Shown piece by piece: positions 32,621 through 41,433 of a stretch of 64,000 nucleotides of DNA (position 1 is its first letter; every line of letters starts with the position of its first letter). The translations under genes were made by a program, and so were the position numbers. The DNA comes from Anaerolineaceae bacterium. GTDB lineage: Bacteria > Chloroflexota > Anaerolineae > Promineifilales > Promineifilaceae. Location of the stretch: contig PABI01000119.1 in assembly GCA_002699125.1 (NCBI GenBank), forward strand, positions 62,001-126,000. The letters are read 5' to 3'. Below the pieces are notes generated by a model. It was not told the DNA's origin, did not search any database, and saw only the letters and a list, made by a program, of their open reading frames with translations.

Positions 32621-33331
32621 ATGACCATATCACCGAAAATATTGATTGTTGATGACGAACCAAAGCTGGTGCGCCTGGCCCAGGAAGTACTCCTTGCCAC
32701 CGGGTTTACCGTGGTAACTGCCAGCGATGGGCAAACGGCCATAAAAACAGCAGCTCTGGAACAGCCTGATCTTATCCTTCTAGATATTATGCTTCCTGGG
32801 AATATGGACGGATATCAAGTAGCAGAACGCATTCGCCAGTTCTCCAACGTACCCATTATTATGCTCACGGCTAGAGACCAAGAGCGAGATCTTTTGCAAG
32901 GCTTTGATGTGGGTGCCGACGATTACGTGACCAAACCGTTTAATGCTAAGGAACTTCTAGCGCGCATTCGCGCGTTGCTCAAAAGAGCACAGTCAGCTAA
33001 CACCATAACGGGTGAAGCAGAAATAGCATGTGGTCCCCTATCCATTGATCTTGCTCGCTATCGCGTTACGATTGCGGGAAAGAGTATCTCACTAACAAAA
33101 ACGGAGTTTGGCCTGCTGCGCGAGCTAACATTGCATAAAAATCAGGTATTGCTGCACAGCCAGCTTCTTATTGCCGTATGGGGGCCGGAATATCGAGATG
33201 ATGTTGACTATTTACGCGCATATATCCGCTATCTACGCCGGAAATTAGAGCCCGATCCGGCAAATCCGCAATATATTATTACCCACACTGGTGTTGGCTA
33301 TATGCTCGTTTGCCCTGAGCTTCCTGAATAA
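32621..33331 (+). CDS. OmpR/PhoB-family response regulator
   Basis: 236 residues: receiver (~6-118; V-D-D-E, acceptor Asp55 in I-L-L-D-I-M, T-K-P-F) and winged-helix output (~135-230; L-T-K-T-E-F-G-L-L, Y-L-R-A-Y-I-R-Y-L-R-R-K-L, T-H-T-G-V-G-Y). Partner of the kinase 21 bases upstream. Confidence 0.93.
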   Translation: MTISPKILIVDDEPKLVRLAQEVLLATGFTVVTASDGQTAIKTAALEQPDLILLDIMLPGNMDGYQVAERIRQFSNVPIIMLTARDQERDLLQGFDVGADDYVTKPFNAKELLARIRALLKRAQSANTITGEAEIACGPLSIDLARYRVTIAGKSISLTKTEFGLLRELTLHKNQVLLHSQLLIAVWGPEYRDDVDYLRAYIRYLRRKLEPDPANPQYIITHTGVGYMLVCPELPE

Positions 33332-33479
33332 GACGCCGCAAAAAGAGGTCATTTTCTCCAAAGAGATAGGCCGAACCAGTAACTTTTTCATCCCTTTTTC
33401 ATACAAACTCAAAGCTTATCTATGCGTTTTTCGTTTACCGCATGATAGACTGTTTCTAGATAACCTCAGGAGAGTGATC

Positions 33480-34031
33480 ATGTCCACGGTAATTGACAAT
33501 GCAAAAGCGGCGTTTACCGACATCAATCTGATGCACCTGCAGGATATTGTCGAGACGATCTGTAACCATGCATTAGCGCGCGCTTATCCACCTTTCCCCT
33601 CTAGAAAAAAGCTCGAACTGGAAGAACTGCTACATGATTCGACATTTGTAGAGAGGTTCAGAGTAGGGTTGATGCAGGGCGCTGCCTATCTTTTAGCGGC
33701 CAGTGATGAACGAGTTCTTGCAGTTTATCGGGTAGGAAATCCCGGTGTGCCAACAAGAGTAAAAACAAACACGGCAGAAGCTGCAAAGACACATCTTCTT
33801 ATATTGGTCAGCAATCGCTCTGCAGCATTAAATGCGTTAGCCATTGCCCTGGATCAGGCACTTATACGTGAAGTAGGTAAGTTGTCACCAAAGTTGCAAC
33901 ACGAGCAAAAATCTCTTCTTAATCCGATCTTTATTACCGAAGCGGACGTAGTACAGAATAAGGGATATGCCATGTTGCTCTCAGCAGCGCTTGCGCCACC
34001 GCTGACTATTTGGCAGAGAGATGATACATGA
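33480..34031 (+). CDS. Hypothetical protein
   Basis: A 183-residue soluble alpha/beta protein starting at ATG 33480 behind GGAGAG. No family recognised. Features: a helical N-terminus, V-L-A-V-Y-R-V-G-N-P-G, a strand L-L-I-L-V-S-N-R-S-A-A-L-N-A-L and I-F-I-T-E-A-D-V-V. The longer frame back to 33291 overlaps the response regulator and is not used. Confidence 0.5.
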   Translation: MSTVIDNAKAAFTDINLMHLQDIVETICNHALARAYPPFPSRKKLELEELLHDSTFVERFRVGLMQGAAYLLAASDERVLAVYRVGNPGVPTRVKTNTAEAAKTHLLILVSNRSAALNALAIALDQALIREVGKLSPKLQHEQKSLLNPIFITEADVVQNKGYAMLLSAALAPPLTIWQRDDT

Positions 34032-34205
34032 AGCATCAGATTCATCGTTTTAAAGAGGTATTCAGAAATTGATAAAAGCGGTCGTCAGTTGTTTGAGCGA
34101 CCTTCAACATAGGTTCAGCCGGGTCACTCTATAGTAAATGAAAGGCCCCGTAGGCGTTCAGGCTGCCTAAGGGTGAAGTCTGCGTCATAAACAAAGTAGG
34201 GCGCA

Positions 34206-34370
34206 ATGAACCCAATTTTTTTGGCTGCTTTAACCCGAAGAATTAAACGGCGATTATGTATCTGCCCCCGGTGCAAACGGCGGCAAATTGCTCTTATTAC
34301 ACAGGGAAAAGTTAGATTTCGTTGCGTTGCTTGCGGCGCGCTCTTACCTTCATCTAACAAGCAGAAATAG
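34206..34370 (+). CDS. Small zinc-ribbon protein (54 aa)
   Basis: ATG 34206 to TAG 34368-34370. A basic N-terminus is followed by C-I-C-P-R-C and, 17 residues on, R-C-V-A-C-G: two C-x-x-C knuckles typical of a zinc ribbon. Ribosome site weak. It ends just before the UPF0316 remnant. The 170-bp gap 34032-34205 holds a short GGTCG/CGACC hairpin but no gene. Confidence 0.5.
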   Translation: MNPIFLAALTRRIKRRLCICPRCKRRQIALITQGKVRFRCVACGALLPSSNKQK

Positions 34371-34377
34371 AGAAGCG

Positions 34378-34781
34378 ATTGGTTTTGTGGAAATCACTGT
34401 TTGGATAGTGGCAGTTAGCCAGGTGATAAGCAATGTCGACAGCATATGGAAAATTCTTGCTTACAGCGGTGGTTTTGCGGTTGGCACCCTTGTTGGGATG
34501 AGGCTGGAAGATCGTCTGGCTTTAGGCGATGTCTCTGTTTATGTGATTTCTCGTATTCAAGGTTCTGAAATTGCTGCTCAAGTCCGCAAGGCCCACTATG
34601 GCGCAACGGAGCTAACTGCATCCGGTAAATCTGGACCTGTTACCTTGATCGGGATTGTGACTTCACGCAAGCGTCTGCGTGAGCTGCTTCAATTAGTCAA
34701 TAAGGCGTGATGCGGATGCATTTATTACTGTAGATGATAATCATCAAGTTTTTCGTGGTTACGGCCGTATCGCCAAGTAAT
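34378..34781 (+). pseudogene. UPF0316 remnant (N-terminally truncated, frameshifted)
   Basis: Clear homologue of the 21041 protein: I-G-F-V-E-I-T-V-W-I-V, L-A-Y-S-G-G-F-A-V-G-T, Q-V-R-K-A-H-Y-G-A-T-E-L. The first membrane helix is missing. The frame stops at 34708-34710, but the remaining D-A-D-A-F-I-T-V-D-D and R-G-Y-G-R-I-A-K continue in another frame to TAA at 34779-34781. At least two lesions, so a true pseudogene rather than a sequencing slip. Confidence 0.8.
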
Positions 34782-34821
34782 CAAAAAAGATAACAAATCA
34801 ACTAAATAGGGCAATAAAAAA

Positions 34822-36060
34822 ATGAACACAATTAATGATGCTCCGCTTGTCTGGCTCCAAAACAAAAGGACATCTGTTCACAAAGACGGAAATGCCGTTA
34901 ACTGCTTACTACCGAATGGCGTGCTGCAAGAGACGCTCGCCTTTCATGCGCAGCTACCAGGTTATGCAATCACGCCATTGAAACGTCTGTCCAATTTGGC
35001 CTCCCGCCTAGGTTTAGGTGAAATCTGGGTAAAAGATGAATCGGATCGAATGCGCCTCAATGCGTTCAAGGCGTTAGGTGGCTCCTTTGCGATTTATCGT
35101 TTTATCTGCAGGGAATTAGGTGTTTCCCGTCTAGCCTTTTCAGAGCTGATGGCTGCTGAGGTTAGGGCACGTCTAGGGGAAATCACCTTTGCCAGCGCGA
35201 CAGACGGCAATCATGGTAAGGGGCTTGCCTGGGCCGCGCAAAAACTGTGTTTTCCCTGCATCATTTACGTTCACAAACAAACTTCACAAGCGCGTATCGA
35301 TTCAATTCGAGAATATGGTGCGAAGGTGCGGATTGTGGATGGCAACTATGATGATGCTGTTCGTCAATGTGAACAAGAGGCGCGTGCGAACGGCTGGCAA
35401 GTTGTTTCTGATACGGCCTGGCCGGGTTATGAGGATATACCCCGGTGGGTCATGCAAGGATACACAACACTGTTAAGTGAAACCCAGGAACAGTTAGCGT
35501 ATCAAGGTATTATGAGACCTACCCACATTTTTCTACAGGCTGGTGTCGGGGCCTTTGCCGCTGCTATGATCGCTTATTACCAGAAGATATTTAGAGAGAA
35601 CGCACCAATTTCTATCGTTGTTGAACCGCGAACGGCCGGATGTTTATATCACTCAATGCAAATCAGCGATGGCCTTCCCCATTCAATTTCCGGTGACTTG
35701 GATACGATTATGGCTGGCCTTGCCTGTGGCGAGCCCAGCCTGTTGGCCTGGCAAATTATCAAAGACTATGCCGATTTTGTTATTACTGCACCCGATTATG
35801 TGGCCGCTAAAGGTATGCGCATGTATGGCGTACCGCTGAAGGGCGATCCGTTTGTGGTTTCTGGCGAGTCTGGCGCCGTTACTTTGGGGGTTCTAAATTT
35901 TATCATGGAATATAAAGGCGCAGCCGAACTCAGAGCACAGTTAGGTTTGGATGCAAATTCCCAGGTGCTGCTGATTAACACAGAGGGGAATACAGATCCA
36001 GAGTATTTTCGCAATGTGGTTTGGAATGGTACCTATGCTGTTCCAGAAGCGTATTGTTAG
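34822..36060 (+). CDS. dpaL: Diaminopropionate ammonia-lyase
   Basis: A 412-residue PLP enzyme of fold type II that splits 2,3-diaminopropionate to pyruvate and ammonia. Seen: W-V-K-D-E-S-D-R-M with PLP Lys83 in N-A-F-K-A-L-G-G-S, A-T-D-G-N-H-G-K-G, S-D-T-A-W-P-G-Y, and a glycine-rich loop replaced by Q-A-G-V-G-A-F-A. Length and motifs match DpaL/YgeX. It stands alone between unrelated genes. Confidence 0.92.
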   Translation: MNTINDAPLVWLQNKRTSVHKDGNAVNCLLPNGVLQETLAFHAQLPGYAITPLKRLSNLASRLGLGEIWVKDESDRMRLNAFKALGGSFAIYRFICRELGVSRLAFSELMAAEVRARLGEITFASATDGNHGKGLAWAAQKLCFPCIIYVHKQTSQARIDSIREYGAKVRIVDGNYDDAVRQCEQEARANGWQVVSDTAWPGYEDIPRWVMQGYTTLLSETQEQLAYQGIMRPTHIFLQAGVGAFAAAMIAYYQKIFRENAPISIVVEPRTAGCLYHSMQISDGLPHSISGDLDTIMAGLACGEPSLLAWQIIKDYADFVITAPDYVAAKGMRMYGVPLKGDPFVVSGESGAVTLGVLNFIMEYKGAAELRAQLGLDANSQVLLINTEGNTDPEYFRNVVWNGTYAVPEAYC

Positions 36061-36155
36061 CCTGGCTTCAATTTTATTAAACGAACTCTAGGCTGTAAAT
36101 GAGCAACTATTCATTGAAGGAACGGCCGTATCAAATAGCAATAAACAGGTGAAAG

Positions 36156-36698
36156 ATGAGCAAAGATTTGATGATTACACCGCTTGGTCATATGCTTTTG
36201 ACCCGGAAAAAAGACCAGCTTAAAAAAGCCATTTTAGAAACACAAGAGAGTCTAGTCGATTTGACTCAAGGTGACTCTGGCGATGGATTTCAGGATGGTT
36301 TTTTATTGGAAACACAAACAAATGTTCAGATCATGCAAAACCGGCTTCGGGAAATTAAAGCATTTCTGAAAGATGCTGTCGTTACAGCAGAGCCGGAGCA
36401 AAAAGATACAGTTTCTCTTGGGCACCGGATTGTGCTGACGCTTGCCTATCCATCAGGTGAGCATGAATGGTTGACTGTTGTCCTTACAACCACTCATGAA
36501 CTGGCTTTGTTGGAACAATCACTTTTAGATGACGAAATCCCAGTTTCCCCTAATTCTGCCTTAGGCAAAGCTATCTATGGTAAAAAAGTTGGAGACGATT
36601 TCAGCTATGAGATTGAGACTGGCACAGTTCGGGGAAAGTTATTAAAGATTGAGATTTGGAAATATGCTTTCGAGCTACCGAAATTCGCGTTGTTATGA
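36156..36698 (+). CDS. GreA/Rnk-like protein
   Basis: A 180-residue protein with an N-terminal helical region (K-K-D-Q-L-K-K-A-I-L, N-R-L-R-E-I-K-A-F-L) and a C-terminal FKBP-like GreA/GreB domain (V-S-P-N-S-A-L-G-K-A-I-Y-G-K-K-V-G-D). The S-P-x-S-P-x-G-x-A-L signature fits GreA-family factors that bind RNA polymerase; the coiled coil is short, so it may be a Rnk-type or Gre-like regulator. Stop overlaps the next start (ATGA). Confidence 0.7.
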   Translation: MSKDLMITPLGHMLLTRKKDQLKKAILETQESLVDLTQGDSGDGFQDGFLLETQTNVQIMQNRLREIKAFLKDAVVTAEPEQKDTVSLGHRIVLTLAYPSGEHEWLTVVLTTTHELALLEQSLLDDEIPVSPNSALGKAIYGKKVGDDFSYEIETGTVRGKLLKIEIWKYAFELPKFALL

Positions 36699-36931
36699 AA
36701 CAAATAATCAGAAACAAAAAATATCTGCCCATTGGTTTGGTAAGCGGGGCGATTCTCCTAATATTTATCTGGAACCATTATTTTGGCCTGGCTGATGGTC
36801 CTGCAATTATATTGGTCATCTTTTTAAGCATAATATTAAGCTCTATGCTCTTGTGGGCTTATGCAAACAGGAAAGCAGATGGGACTGAGTGGTGGCAGGA
36901 CGATAGTGCCTCTGGTTGGCGTGGTTATTAA
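36695..36931 (+). CDS. Small two-helix membrane protein
   Basis: 78 residues, start ATG 36695 overlapping the GreA-like stop by four bases. Two helices (L-V-S-G-A-I-L-L-I-F-I-W and I-I-L-V-I-F-L-S-I-I-L-S) and a W-W-Q-D-D-S acidic tail. Role unknown; translationally coupled to the Gre-like protein. A TCAAATATTTGA palindrome lies downstream at 36954. Confidence 0.55.
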   Translation: MKQIIRNKKYLPIGLVSGAILLIFIWNHYFGLADGPAIILVIFLSIILSSMLLWAYANRKADGTEWWQDDSASGWRGY

Positions 36932-37081
36932 TGTGACAGTTTGCCCTTTCAAATCAAATATTTGAACACACAGTGTCAAACCTTGTGGGGACACGGTCTC
37001 CTTTCATATACTTGTTTTCTGTAATTTGCTTTCCTACTGACGCACAGTTACCGAGTATCGTTTATCTACAGCGAGGTACCT

Positions 37082-37987
37082 ATGAGTCGAGAAGTTGTCA
37101 AAGCCACGAGTTGGGGGATGGGCACAACCTTAATTCTTGGTCTGCTCATTTTTGTTGGTTCCCGCAATTTGGCCCACTTTGATGCTGCCCTTGTTGCCTA
37201 CACCACCGCCGTCCTTTTTGCCACCTTTGGCTTGACCTACCGCTATGCCATGTGGTTGCAACGCCCACCAACGGCCGTTTACTGGAGGCGCGGCTGGCAA
37301 ACATTTTTCAAAGGCGGCCACCGCTCGCGCAACTTGCGTGCCTGGGTCAATCACGTCTTCAACGATATCCTCATCAACCGCTTCATTCTGGCCCGCGACA
37401 GAGTGCGTGGCGTCACCCACCTGCTCATTATGTGGGGCTGCATCATTGCCATCGCCATTACCTTTCCCCTGGTTTTTGGTTGGCTGCACTTTGAATCTAT
37501 TCCCGACGATTTGTCACTGTATCAGGCCTACGTTTTTGGTTTCCCCACCTTTACCTTTCCCGTTGATTCGGTCTTTGCCTTCTTTGCATTTCATGGACTG
37601 GTCTGGTCTTCCTTCATTGTCATTGCCGGGGTGATGCTGGCTATGCGCCGCCGGATGCGGGATGAAGGCGCAGCGGCATTGCAGCTTTTTGTGGAAGATT
37701 TTTTGCCCCTGTTTTTGCTCTTTGCCGTCAGCCTGACCGGACTGATGCTCACCGCCAGCTACACCTGGATGCGCGGTTACGCCTACGACTTCATTGCCAT
37801 TTTGCACGCCATTACCGTGATAGTGACCTTTTTGTGGCTGCCATTTGGCAAATTTTTCCACATTTTTCAGCGTCCGGCGCAGTTGGCGGGCCACCTAAGC
37901 CGAGGGGCAATTCTACGGGCGCGCCAAGGCAAGCTGGATGAAGAGCAGGTGCGCGAACCGGGCTGGATTACGCAACTGCACTCTTGA
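37082..37987 (+). CDS. NarI/HdrE-like cytochrome b membrane subunit
   Basis: A 301-residue protein with about six helices. Candidate heme histidines lie in V-T-H-L-L-I-M-W-G, F-H-G-L-V-W-S-S, I-L-H-A-I-T-V-I and F-F-H-I-F, and the layout resembles the gamma subunit of respiratory nitrate reductase or the heterodisulfide reductase cytochrome. No alpha or beta subunit adjoins it; it may serve a soluble Fe-S partner. AGCGAGG precedes the ATG. Confidence 0.65.
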   Translation: MSREVVKATSWGMGTTLILGLLIFVGSRNLAHFDAALVAYTTAVLFATFGLTYRYAMWLQRPPTAVYWRRGWQTFFKGGHRSRNLRAWVNHVFNDILINRFILARDRVRGVTHLLIMWGCIIAIAITFPLVFGWLHFESIPDDLSLYQAYVFGFPTFTFPVDSVFAFFAFHGLVWSSFIVIAGVMLAMRRRMRDEGAAALQLFVEDFLPLFLLFAVSLTGLMLTASYTWMRGYAYDFIAILHAITVIVTFLWLPFGKFFHIFQRPAQLAGHLSRGAILRARQGKLDEEQVREPGWITQLHS

Positions 37988-38042
37988 GCATGATTATTGT
38001 CGTGGTGCTCCCTTCCTTTTACGCTCAACAAGCTGTCCCTTC

Positions 38043-38084
38043 TTGATCTAAATCATATACGACCACCATCTCCCCTGATAGGCT
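38043..38084 (+). promoter_or_regulatory. FNR/DNR-type box with class II -10
   Basis: TTGAT-N4-ATCAT at 38043-38056 (one mismatch to perfect symmetry). TAGGCT at 38079-38084 sits exactly where a class II -10 is expected. It serves the flavodoxin-RIC genes. Confidence 0.7.
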
Positions 38085-38119
38085 AAGAGCAAATAGTCCA
38101 ACATAAATGGAGGTGTGCT

Positions 38120-38665
38120 ATGACCCCAATTGGTTTGTTTTATGGCACCGATACTGGTTTTACAGAAATCGTTGTCAAATTATTATTAGAAGAATTTGAA
38201 CTTGTCGCCCCCGGCTTGCTCACCGTGCACAACATCGCTGATGTGCCAATCGCCACCCTACAGCAGTATGAACATTTGATTATTGGCTGTCCTACCTGGG
38301 ATATCGGTCAGTTACAGGCTGATTGGGATAAAGCATACAATGAGTTAGATACGCTGGATTTATCTGGTAAGCAGGTTGCTATTTTTGGCCTGGGGGATCA
38401 ATATGGCTATCCCGACAGCTACTGTGATGCCATTGGCATTCTGGCCGAAAAGTTTGCCAGCCTGGGTGCGGAATTGATGGGATTTACTCAAACCGAAGGG
38501 TATGAATTCACCTATTCGGAGGGGGTAAAGGATGGGCAATTTCTGGGCCTGGCGTTAGACGAAGACAACGAAAGCGATAAGTCACCGCAGCGTGTATCAG
38601 ATTGGGTCTGGCAGTTGGTGGATGAATTTGACCTGGTGCATTTTCTGGAACCGATTCCGGCTTAA
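38120..38665 (+). CDS. Flavodoxin, long-chain
   Basis: A 181-residue FMN protein: phosphate loop G-T-D-T-G-F-T-E, W-loop C-P-T-W-D-I-G-Q-L and G-L-G-D-Q-Y-G-Y-P. The length and the segment beyond the fifth strand fit long-chain flavodoxins. A low-potential electron carrier, behind an FNR-type promoter, it can supply electrons under low oxygen or iron shortage. Confidence 0.95.
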   Translation: MTPIGLFYGTDTGFTEIVVKLLLEEFELVAPGLLTVHNIADVPIATLQQYEHLIIGCPTWDIGQLQADWDKAYNELDTLDLSGKQVAIFGLGDQYGYPDSYCDAIGILAEKFASLGAELMGFTQTEGYEFTYSEGVKDGQFLGLALDEDNESDKSPQRVSDWVWQLVDEFDLVHFLEPIPA

Positions 38666-38761
38666 CTACCAGTCAACCAGACTACTATGCTGCTTTAAAC
38701 AAGCCGACCATTAAACAAAAAGCGTTATTGAATTGCCAGCTTATTTGCAGGAGAAATAGGT

Positions 38762-38995
38762 ATGATCCAACCTACAATTACCAGCGAAATGACTGTTTTT
38801 GATGTGCTAGACCAGGTTCCTGGAGCGATTGAACTTTTCCAACAGCACGGCGTTAATCCAACCGGCGAGTGTGCCTTCTTCACCCGGCAAATACGGCTCA
38901 AGGATACTCCAGAACGCTGTCATGTGGTTGATCTTGATAAACTAATTCTAAAACTAAATGTAGCTATACACGAAAAGGATGTAGCCGATAAATAG
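38762..38995 (+). CDS. DUF1858-like small protein
   Basis: 77 residues resembling DUF1858 (T-I-T-S-E-M-T-V-F-D-V-L, G-A-I-E-L-F-Q-Q-H-G-V-N). This domain also forms the N-terminus of some Fe-S repair proteins. It stands between flavodoxin and RIC with GCAGGAGAAAT ahead of the ATG, so a role in NO or Fe-S damage is likely. Confidence 0.7.
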   Translation: MIQPTITSEMTVFDVLDQVPGAIELFQQHGVNPTGECAFFTRQIRLKDTPERCHVVDLDKLILKLNVAIHEKDVADK

Positions 38996-39046
38996 TCTTG
39001 CAACTCATTCCTATCCAAAATAGTACGATAAATCGAGGACGATTAA

Positions 39047-39808
39047 ATGATAATAGATACACCATCTCAATTGAATGTTGAACAATCTGTGGGTGCCTGG
39101 GTTACGGCCGATTATCGGTTAGCAGCTGTTTTTCAGAAATATGGCATTGATTTCTGCTGTGGCGGACAGAAATCGGTCAGAGAAGCCTGCGCAGAGCAGG
39201 ATATTAGCCCGGACATGATTTTACAAGAGGTAGCACAAGGTACTGAGACACCCACCAGCAGCGGGGAACGGTATGACCAGTGGACTTTGGATTTTCTGGC
39301 TGACTATATCGTTAACCAGTTCCATATCTACACAAAAAAGATGTTACCTCACCTGAGTGAGACCATCGAAGCCGTAGCCAATGCACATGGTGAAAGCCAT
39401 CCAGAAACCCGCATTATTGCCGCCCTGTGGCCGGAGGTTCGGGGTGAATTGGCCCAGCATATGCAAAAAGAGGAATTGTTGCTATTTCCTTACATCAAGC
39501 GCTTAGTCCGCGCTCAGGCAGAAGACGATATGCCACCTGTACCCCCCTTTGGTTCAGCACGAGTTCTGATTGAGGCAATGGAAGCCGAGCATGATGAAAC
39601 CGGAGATGCGTTACACCAAATTGCTGCTCTAAGCAATAACTATACGCTACCAGAAGACGCCTGCCCGACCTTCCAAACCCTCTATGCGCTCCTAAAGGAA
39701 TTTGATGCGGCAACCAAGAAGCACATGCATTTAGAAAACAATATTCTTTTCCCTCAAGCCATTGAACTGGAGGAAACGATCCGTGCGGACAAAACCTTAA
39801 CCTGGTAG
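39047..39808 (+). CDS. ytfE: Iron-sulfur cluster repair di-iron protein (RIC)
   Basis: 253 residues. The N-terminal ScdA_N domain has V-G-A-W-V-T-A-D-Y-R and the hallmark G-I-D-F-C-C-G-G; the C-terminal hemerythrin-like domain has N-Q-F-H-I-Y, L-A-Q-H-M-Q-K-E-E, M-E-A-E-H-D-E-T and K-K-H-M-H-L-E-N-N for the di-iron site. RIC proteins (YtfE/ScdA/DnrN) repair Fe-S clusters after nitrosative or oxidative damage. Consistent with the FNR-type promoter upstream. Confidence 0.93.
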   Translation: MIIDTPSQLNVEQSVGAWVTADYRLAAVFQKYGIDFCCGGQKSVREACAEQDISPDMILQEVAQGTETPTSSGERYDQWTLDFLADYIVNQFHIYTKKMLPHLSETIEAVANAHGESHPETRIIAALWPEVRGELAQHMQKEELLLFPYIKRLVRAQAEDDMPPVPPFGSARVLIEAMEAEHDETGDALHQIAALSNNYTLPEDACPTFQTLYALLKEFDAATKKHMHLENNILFPQAIELEETIRADKTLTW

Positions 39809-39841
39809 GTATATTTCATTTCTGAAAGGAGAAAATTTATT

Positions 39842-40075
39842 ATGACTGACGATTTATGGTTGGCTTCTCTACAAACAGATACGCCACAAGAAGGATTTGA
39901 GCTGGCGATTACGCTGAGCCGTCGCGGTGTTAAATACACTCAGCCCGATGTTGAGGTGTTGAAGCGACTGCGTCCTGATTATGCTGAATCGGCGGATTCG
40001 CTAACGGCCGCATCCCAGGTGATTGCCATCAATTTCCAAACAATCGCCGCAGCCAATAATTATTGGCGATCCTAA
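39842..40075 (+). CDS. Hypothetical protein
   Basis: 77 residues behind AAAGGAGAAAA. Helical and acidic; no family recognised. It follows RIC by 33 bases and probably shares its transcript, so it may be a small NO-stress protein. A bidirectional terminator follows. Confidence 0.5.
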   Translation: MTDDLWLASLQTDTPQEGFELAITLSRRGVKYTQPDVEVLKRLRPDYAESADSLTAASQVIAINFQTIAAANNYWRS

Positions 40076-40084
40076 TCCTCAAAA

Positions 40085-40118
40085 GTCAGGGGGACACAGC
40101 GCTGCTTTGCCCCCTGAC
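40085..40118. terminator. Bidirectional hairpin terminator
   Basis: GTCAGGGGG (40085-40093) pairs perfectly with CCCCCTGAC (40110-40118), with A-rich and T-containing flanks, between convergent genes. Confidence 0.75.
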
Positions 40119-40124
40119 CCTTGC

Positions 40125-40808
40125 TTAAATTTTATCTGGTGAGATTTGGAAGGTTTGTGCCAACAACGACCGTTCCCCTTCCCGTAATACGAACCACCCT
40201 AAAACCGCACCGCCCAACAGGACAGTTAACCAGCCAAATATAGTGAGCTGTGCTTGCCATACGTTAGCGTAATTAATGCTGTTGATCATATGCGTGGGGC
40301 CGGCCCAAAATTGCACAGTAAGTGTAGCGATGCCGCCTACGATCAACGCAGCGCTGGCACCTAAACCGGTGACGTGATCATCATGCCCTTCCAGGTTGAT
40401 TCGCTTCCAGATGCCGGGAATGCGGAACAGCAGAAAGATAATCAGAGTCAACGCTGTCACGTAGACAATGAAATCTTTGGGCATGGATGAGCCGCGTAAG
40501 GCGCGCGAAGTCACCATATGCAGCCCGCCGATCAGTAGGCCCCCAGCCAACACGATGAGCGCGTTGCGATAAGCATGTGGTTTGCCTCGCACCAGGGCCA
40601 CCGCTACCCAGATACCAAGCACACCCAGCCCAATACCAGACAACACGTAAAAAATATACAACCACTGATATTGGGCAATCGCTTCCATGCCCTCATAGTT
40701 AGCGGCGTTTAGGGCGACACAGGTCGTACCAATCCCACCTAAAAGGGTAATAACGGCCGTTAAACCCAACAGAACTATCCCGATAATTCGCGCAATTTTT
40801 CCAAACAT
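40125..40808 (-). CDS. Polytopic membrane protein
   Basis: About 227 residues, seven predicted helices, starting at ATG 40808. No catalytic motif; conserved-looking His in G-L-H-M-V-T-S and P-T-H-M-I-N-S. Last gene of the seven-gene membrane operon that begins at 46587. Function unknown. Confidence 0.5.
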   Translation of the reverse strand: MFGKIARIIGIVLLGLTAVITLLGGIGTTCVALNAANYEGMEAIAQYQWLYIFYVLSGIGLGVLGIWVAVALVRGKPHAYRNALIVLAGGLLIGGLHMVTSRALRGSSMPKDFIVYVTALTLIIFLLFRIPGIWKRINLEGHDDHVTGLGASAALIVGGIATLTVQFWAGPTHMINSINYANVWQAQLTIFGWLTVLLGGAVLGWFVLREGERSLLAQTFQISPDKI

Positions 40809-40821
40809 GACTACCCTCCAG

Positions 40822-41427
40822 CTAAACAAACGAGAACCCGGCCACAAAAGCGGCCGTCATCAAAAATAACAGCCCCGGTAAAACCATTAAAATCGTTTCC
40901 TGTGGCAAAACAGGCCTGCCCGCTTTCAAAAACGACAGCAGCAGCCCGCCTAGCCCAATCAGGGCACCGCCCATCCCGACCAGGGAAAATCCCCACGGAG
41001 CGGCCTGGTTTGCGCTTAGCACAATTGGCAAAATAAATATGATCAAACCGGCGACGCCGTGGACAAAAGCCAAAATCAAGGTTGCCACTTTTCCCGGCCA
41101 CAGAAAACGCGCCAAGGCAACGGCAGTTAATCCCGTCACCACAAATATGAAATAAATCATCCGCCAGGCGGCCACAAATTCCCAAACCAGGCCCAATGAC
41201 AAGCTCAGCGGCATAATCGTAGAAACGATAACCACAAAGGGGCTGTCCAGCGCCTCAAAGCCAAAGATGATCAGCAGCAGCCCGGCCAGCAGCAGCACGC
41301 CAAAGCCGGTCGTGTAGGCCCAAACGGCCGTCGGCGGTGCGCCCTCTACGCCGATGACAATCTGGTATGCGGCCAGAAGTCCGGTGAGCAAAAGCAGAAT
41401 GCGGTGTATGAAGGTGATTTTTTTCAC
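40822..41427 (-). CDS. Polytopic membrane protein
   Basis: 201 residues, about six helices, few charged residues. L-L-L-I-I-F-G-F-E-A-L-D and F-V-H-G-V-A-G-L-I-I give no family. It lies between the heme O synthase-like gene and the 40125 gene with very short gaps, so it is part of the same membrane system. Confidence 0.5.
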   Translation of the reverse strand: MKKITFIHRILLLLTGLLAAYQIVIGVEGAPPTAVWAYTTGFGVLLLAGLLLIIFGFEALDSPFVVIVSTIMPLSLSLGLVWEFVAAWRMIYFIFVVTGLTAVALARFLWPGKVATLILAFVHGVAGLIIFILPIVLSANQAAPWGFSLVGMGGALIGLGGLLLSFLKAGRPVLPQETILMVLPGLLFLMTAAFVAGFSFV

Positions 41428-41433
41428 GATAAA

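Noticed and set aside
36954..36965. Palindrome TCAAATATTTGA as an FNR-type box
   Set aside because: Half-sites do not match TTGAT and no -10 fits; AT-rich palindromes of this length occur by chance.
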